Part shown: piece by piece, positions 11,949 through 14,504 of the stretch | How the letters are laid out: each line of letters opens with the position of its first letter | How positions within the stretch are numbered: the stretch's first letter is position 1 | From: DASQPR01 sp035713725 | GTDB taxonomy: Bacteria > Actinomycetota > Actinomycetes > Mycobacteriales > Micromonosporaceae | Length of the DNA: 14,504 bases | Direction: 5' to 3' | Assembly (NCBI GenBank): GCA_035713725.1 | Contig: DASTMZ010000205.1 | Coordinates: forward strand, 1 to 14,504 | Program-made: the position numbers and the translations under genes | Notes under the pieces: model-generated | What the model saw: only the letters and a program-made list of their open reading frames with translations | Told to the model about the DNA's origin: nothing | Databases searched by the model: none

Positions 11949-12851
11949 TTACCGGTTCCTGGTCTTGCCTGGAGGCCTCTCGCGGCGCGCTGTCACGATC
12001 CAAGCGCGGGAGTCCAGGAACACGCCCGACCCAGTGTCGTGCGCGGCAAGCGCGGCGTGCAGGCGATGGGTTGCGTTGGCGACGTCGGTCGAGTTCATGG
12101 CCGCCAACGTGGTGCGCGTGCTCCAGAGGCCCAACACGAAGTCGCTAGCCGCGTCGGCATCACGGCCGTAGTAGACGGGTTCGTGTACGTCGGCGAACTC
12201 GATGTCGATGAGGCCCGCATCGGTAAGGATTGTGCGTACGGTCGCCGGGTCGCCGAGCGAGAACGCATCAGCGACACCGCTCGCTTGAGACTGACCATCG
12301 GCATGGCTGCTCGAGCCCGGTCGTGCCAATGCTTCGCGAACCGCCGACGCCCACTCGTTGCGATCGCGGTCCTGCCACACCATCAGTGCCAGGCGACCAC
12401 CCGGGCGCAACGCATCGCCGATGTTGGCAAACGCGGCCGCCGGAGCGGCAAAGAACATGACGCCGAAGCGGCTGATCGCGATGTCGAACGACGCCGGTTC
12501 GAACGGGTGGACCTGCGCGTCGGCTTGCTCGTACGACACGTTGTCGAGCCCCTCGGCCGCGGTCAGTTCGCGTGCCCGCTCAAGCATGCCGCTGGACAGA
12601 TCGATGCCGAGCACGTGGCCGGAGACTGCCGCCCGACCAGCATCGCGGGTCGTCTGACCGGTGCCGCAACCGATGTCCAGCACGCGGTCGCTCGCGACGA
12701 TCCCGGTCGCAGCTCGGAATCTCTCGTTGTGCAGCCGCACTTCGGCGTCATCCTGGTCTGGGTGTCGCAGCCGGTGCTCGCCCGCCGGACCATCCCAGAC
12801 CTGCGCCATCTGTGCATTGCCTCGCGGAGCCGTTCCGTCCGTGTCTGTCAT
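11949..12851 (-). CDS. Class I SAM-dependent methyltransferase (UbiE-like)
   Basis: A 300-residue cytoplasmic enzyme. The N-terminal stretch QMAQVWDGPAGEHR (14-27) is the usual lead-in of UbiE-like methyltransferases. Motif I is VLDIGCGTGQTT (57-68), beta-2 ends in GIDLSSGMLERAR, and motif II/III regions are VSYEQADAQ, FDIAISRFGVMFF and LRPGGRLALMVWQD. The C-terminal helical part (about 210-300) probably forms the substrate lid. The substrate is unknown. The ATG at 12851 has GAGAGG (12859-12864 on the minus strand) seven bases upstream, and a TAGCGT -10 before that. It is divergent from the GyrI-like gene with a 117-base gap; the pairing may be accidental. Confidence 0.88.
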   Translation of the reverse strand: MTDTDGTAPRGNAQMAQVWDGPAGEHRLRHPDQDDAEVRLHNERFRAATGIVASDRVLDIGCGTGQTTRDAGRAAVSGHVLGIDLSSGMLERARELTAAEGLDNVSYEQADAQVHPFEPASFDIAISRFGVMFFAAPAAAFANIGDALRPGGRLALMVWQDRDRNEWASAVREALARPGSSSHADGQSQASGVADAFSLGDPATVRTILTDAGLIDIEFADVHEPVYYGRDADAASDFVLGLWSTRTTLAAMNSTDVANATHRLHAALAAHDTGSGVFLDSRAWIVTARRERPPGKTRNR

Positions 12852-12872
12852 CGCGCCGCCTCTCGCCTCATC

Positions 12873-12878
12873 ACGCTA
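12873..12878 (-). promoter_or_regulatory. Candidate -10 element for the second methyltransferase
   Basis: TAGCGT on the minus strand, 21 bases before the ATG, leaves room for a short leader that includes the GAGAGG ribosome site. No good -35 is seen. Confidence 0.4.
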
Positions 12879-12968
12879 GGCGGTCTCGCGACGTTGCATC
12901 GCCAGCTTTGTTCGACCGGTCATGGCCGCCAGCGGGCGCTCGCCGCACTCAACCGCCACCATGGACGG

Positions 12969-13412
12969 ATGGATTACGAGGTGACGATCACCGACGCTGT
13001 CGCCCGTCCGACCGCCGTGGTCGCGGCGACGTGTACGTGGCAGGAGTTTCCGCAACTGTGGGGACAACTTCTCGGCGAGGTATGGGATTGTCTTCGCGCG
13101 GGGGGCATCCATCGCGGCTGCCGCAACATCATGCTCTATCTCGACGACGTACCCAACGTCGAGGTCGGTGTCCTACTCGACCAGCCATGCCAGCTCACCG
13201 GGCGGGTCGTCGCCTCAGCTCTGCCGGCTGGCACCGTAGCAATGACCACTCACCGTGGACCGTTCCAAGAAGTCGGATCCGCACACGACGCCGTCGTCAG
13301 TTGGTGTGCCGCGAACGAGCGCCAGCTCGCGGGTACGCGTTGGGAAGTGTACGGACCGCACAACGACAATCCCGCCGAGCAGTGGACTGAGGTGTACTGG
13401 CAGCTCGGGTGA
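12969..13412 (+). CDS. GyrI-like small-molecule (effector-binding) domain protein
   Basis: A 147-residue stand-alone effector-binding domain. The order of elements fits GyrI/BmrR C-terminal folds: an opening strand (MDYEVTITD), a helix (WQEFPQLWGQLLGEVWDCLR), a strand (NIMLYLDDVPNVEVGVLLD), then a strand and loop VAMTTHRGPFQEVGSAHDAV, and the closing EVYGPHNDNPAEQWTEVYWQL, which contains the usual late glutamates. No DNA-binding domain is attached. Stand-alone members bind or hydrolyse hydrophobic small molecules or inhibit gyrase; which applies here is unknown. The ATG at 12969 is the last start that keeps the full domain; CACCAT lies six bases before it. The longer open frame upstream is antisense to the methyltransferase gene. 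It is convergent with the HTH-like gene. Confidence 0.82.
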   Translation: MDYEVTITDAVARPTAVVAATCTWQEFPQLWGQLLGEVWDCLRAGGIHRGCRNIMLYLDDVPNVEVGVLLDQPCQLTGRVVASALPAGTVAMTTHRGPFQEVGSAHDAVVSWCAANERQLAGTRWEVYGPHNDNPAEQWTEVYWQLG

Positions 13413-13423
13413 CGGCGTCACCC
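13407..13423. terminator. Hairpin spanning both stop codons of convergent genes
   Basis: GGGTGACG-g-CGTCACCC is a nearly perfect dyad that can extend on both sides (GCT/AGC with one bulge). The plus-strand TGA (13410-13412) and the minus-strand TGA (13418-13420) occupy opposite arms. It is a likely shared bidirectional terminator. Confidence 0.6.
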
Positions 13424-13762
13424 AGCCAGTTCGGTCTGGTTCTCCTGCTCCGCGAGCCACCTCAGGTGCGTCTCCCACGCGGACTGTTTGGTGGTACCCA
13501 GTGCCGCACCGATCTGCGACCACGACGCACCCGTTGCCCGTGCCGTACGCACCGCGAGCTGCCTGCCGTACCCCGCTTTTCGGATCAGGACCTCGCCGAG
13601 AGCGAGCAGGTCCAATGCTTCCTCGCGAGTCAGCGGAGCCGCCTGTGGATCGGAATCCTCAACCCCCGGCGGCGCTAGCGCGTCCCGACGGCGAAGCTCA
13701 TCAAAACGCGCCGCCGCGGTCAGCAACGTGAGCTGTTGTTCTCTCTCATCTGGTGTCGCCAT
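13418..13762 (-). CDS. Small helix-turn-helix-like protein
   Basis: A 114-residue cytoplasmic protein. The N-terminal helix (TAAARFDELRRRDALAPPGV) precedes a segment EALDLLALGEVLIRKAGYGR. The C-terminal part, ATGASWSQIGAALGTTKQSA then WETHLRW (77-103), reads as a helix-turn-helix of the kind found in many small actinobacterial proteins. DNA binding is inferred from this pattern only. ATG 13762 is preferred over ATG 13771: it has a TTGACG-N17-GAGGAT promoter whose -10 ends seven bases before it, and homologues tend to start MAT/S-x-E-R. A dyad symmetric around the -35 suggests self-regulation. It ends in the shared terminator. Confidence 0.75.
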   Translation of the reverse strand: MATPDEREQQLTLLTAAARFDELRRRDALAPPGVEDSDPQAAPLTREEALDLLALGEVLIRKAGYGRQLAVRTARATGASWSQIGAALGTTKQSAWETHLRWLAEQENQTELAG

Positions 13763-13769
13763 GGCCCCC

Positions 13770-13798
13770 ATCCTCGCGTCAGATCACCCTGACGTCAA
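13770..13798 (-). promoter_or_regulatory. Promoter of the HTH-like gene
   Basis: On the minus strand TTGACG (13793-13798), a 17-base spacer and GAGGAT (13770-13775), seven bases before ATG 13762. The -35 is close to consensus, while the -10 is weak. Confidence 0.45.
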
Positions 13799-13810
13799 GT
13801 GGATCTGACG
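13777..13810. promoter_or_regulatory. 34-bp symmetric operator candidate over the HTH-gene -35
   Basis: CGTCAGATC (13777-13785) and GATCTGACG (13802-13810) are perfect inverted arms centred exactly on the palindrome TGACGTCA (13790-13797). The centre overlaps the -35 hexamer, a repressor-type position. Confidence 0.5.
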
Positions 13811-13814
13811 TAGG

Positions 13815-13846
13815 CGTCAACCTGACGGCCTGCCGCCAGGTTGACG
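13815..13846. repeat. Inverted repeat upstream of the HTH-gene operator
   Basis: CGTCAACCTG (13815-13824) pairs with CAGGTTGACG (13837-13846); inside, CGGC/GCCG continues the stem after one mismatch. The arms again contain the TGACG unit. The rest of the gene-free stretch 13847-13983 shows nothing I can name. Confidence 0.6.
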
Positions 13847-13983
13847 GCCTGTTGATCACGTGGCCATGTGGGAAACCAGGTTGCGGTCGGCGGCCGCCGG
13901 CCACAATGCTTCAAGGCGACGGGTACCGGCTGAGATGGCTTTTCGTGGGCGTCGCAGCGTGCAACACGCGGCCCGACCCCGGG

Positions 13984-14013
13984 TTGGCGCAGTTGCACAC
14001 ACTCGGCTAAAGT
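13984..14013 (+). promoter_or_regulatory. Promoter of the tRNA cluster
   Basis: TTGGCG (13984-13989), an 18-base spacer, TAAAGT (14008-14013). The expected start, near 14020, leaves a short leader before the first tRNA at 14046. Confidence 0.5.
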
Positions 14014-14045
14014 TCTCATCCGTCGCCGGAACACGCACGCGATGT

Positions 14046-14118
14046 GCGGACGTAGCGCAGCTGGTAGCGCATCACCTTGCCAAGGTGAGGGTCGCGGGTT
14101 CGAATCCCGTCGTCCGCT
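14046..14118 (+). tRNA. tRNA-Gly (GCC)
   Basis: A complete cloverleaf: acceptor GCGGACG/CGTCCGC, D-arm GCGC-agctggta-GCGC, anticodon arm TCACC-TTGCCAA-GGTGA with anticodon GCC, T-arm GCGGG-TTCGAAT-CCCGT, discriminator T. CCA is not encoded. It is first in a Gly-Cys-Val cluster. Confidence 0.96.
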
Positions 14119-14140
14119 CGGGGGCCGTCAGGCCATCCTC

Positions 14141-14211
14141 GGTGGAGTGGCCGAGAGGCGAGGCAACGGCCTGCAAAGCCGTGTACACGGGTTCAAATCC
14201 CGTCTCCACCT
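14141..14211 (+). tRNA. tRNA-Cys (GCA)
   Basis: A 71-base cloverleaf: acceptor GGTGGAG/CTCCACC, anticodon arm ACGGC-CTGCAAA-GCCGT with anticodon GCA, T-arm ACGGG-TTCAAAT-CCCGT, discriminator T. CCA is not encoded. The spacer from tRNA-Gly is 22 bases. Confidence 0.96.
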
Positions 14212-14226
14212 CGCACAGCACGTCTC

Positions 14227-14301
14227 GGGCGATTAGCTCAGCGGGAGAGCGCTTCCCTGACACGGAAGAGGTCACTGGTTCAATCCCAGTATCGCCCACC
14301 A
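14227..14301 (+). tRNA. tRNA-Val (GAC)
   Basis: Cloverleaf: acceptor GGGCGAT/ATCGCCC, anticodon arm CTTCC-CTGACAC-GGAAG with anticodon GAC, T-arm ACTGG-TTCAATC-CCAGT, discriminator A. Unlike the two tRNAs before it, the CCA end (14299-14301) is encoded. It starts 15 bases after tRNA-Cys. Confidence 0.96.
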
Positions 14302-14504
14302 CAAAGGTGCAGCTAGATGGGCCCGTTACTAGATCTTGGTATCGGGTCGTGTGCCTTCTGCTCCTTACCTGGGAGCAAATGGGGAGCACAAGATCGACAT
14401 TGACGCCGTCCGGACCTCGACGACTTCCGAATCTGACCTCGACAACCGCCGGATATGCCCGGGTGTTCACAGATGTTGTTGTACGCCGACCCACATCCGC
14501 GGGC
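14302..14504. other. Gene-free tail after the tRNA cluster
   Basis: 203 bases in which I recognise no gene. A short frame opens at 14379 (ATG, plus strand) and runs off the window edge after 42 codons, without recognisable similarity. A small inverted repeat (TGCTCC 14359-14364 with GGAGCA 14372-14377) and a repeated GGGAGCA/GGGGAGCA lie at 14371-14388. The 3' end of a tRNA gene is a frequent attachment site for integrative elements, so this could be an element border, but no integrase is visible. Confidence 0.4.

Noticed and set aside
13868..14110. A plus-strand frame starting at 13868
   Set aside because: It runs through the tRNA promoter and into tRNA-Gly, with no ribosome site or recognisable domain.
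14072..14494. A 140-codon minus-strand open frame containing TGIEPVTSSVSGKRSPAELI
   Set aside because: It is the antisense of the tRNA-Cys and tRNA-Val genes; this phrase is a well-known false protein produced by translating tRNA genes.

Overview
The window comes from the chromosome of a high-GC actinobacterium. Third codon positions are G/C-rich, GTG starts are frequent, and -10-like hexamers sit six or seven bases before start codons, as in leaderless actinobacterial mRNAs. Several Shine-Dalgarno-led genes encode exported proteins, and there is a Gly-Cys-Val tRNA cluster. I cannot name the genus.

Layout. 1-1878 (+): the end of a carbohydrate ABC importer operon, with the tail of one permease, a complete MalG-type permease, and a SIS-domain sugar-phosphate isomerase/deaminase-like enzyme. 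2019-2321 (+): a small DUF6582 protein behind what looks like a sigma-B/sigma-F-type stress promoter. 2510-3199 (+): a short-chain dehydrogenase lacking the usual catalytic serine, convergent with an MFS transporter (3208-4446, -) that lies downstream of a universal stress protein gene (4511-5005, -). 5006-5331 is a 326-base regulatory region without a gene; it holds a 25-bp tandem repeat, a promoter, an SOS-box-like palindrome and a 14-bp motif that recurs upstream of the PhoX gene. 5332-7146 (+): a secreted tannase/feruloyl-esterase-family hydrolase ending in a 15-bp-stem hairpin. 7270-7962 (+): a SAM methyltransferase with a palindrome on its start site. 8126-8848 (+): a lipoprotein with an AMIN-like domain. 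8885-9181 (-): an ASCH-like small protein, divergent from an aminoglycoside-phosphotransferase-fold kinase (9320-10156, +). 10334-11881 (+): a Tat-exported PhoX/DUF839 protein with an exact 36-bp tandem duplication just after its signal peptide. 11949-12851 (-): a second SAM methyltransferase, divergent from a GyrI-like effector-binding protein (12969-13412, +). That gene converges on a small HTH-like protein (13418-13762, -), with a hairpin spanning both stop codons. 14046-14301: tRNA-Gly(GCC), tRNA-Cys(GCA) and tRNA-Val(GAC), followed by about 200 bases with no recognisable gene.

How it fits together. The first three genes form one sugar-uptake operon. Most of the rest look like single-gene units of housekeeping-accessory type (stress, export, small-molecule modification). 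Nothing in the window is a recognisable defence system, prophage or biosynthetic cluster. The interesting content is regulatory: repeated leaderless promoter geometry, several perfect palindromes placed on start sites, a probable LexA box in front of a secreted esterase, a probable stress sigma-factor promoter, and a shared upstream motif for two exported hydrolases.
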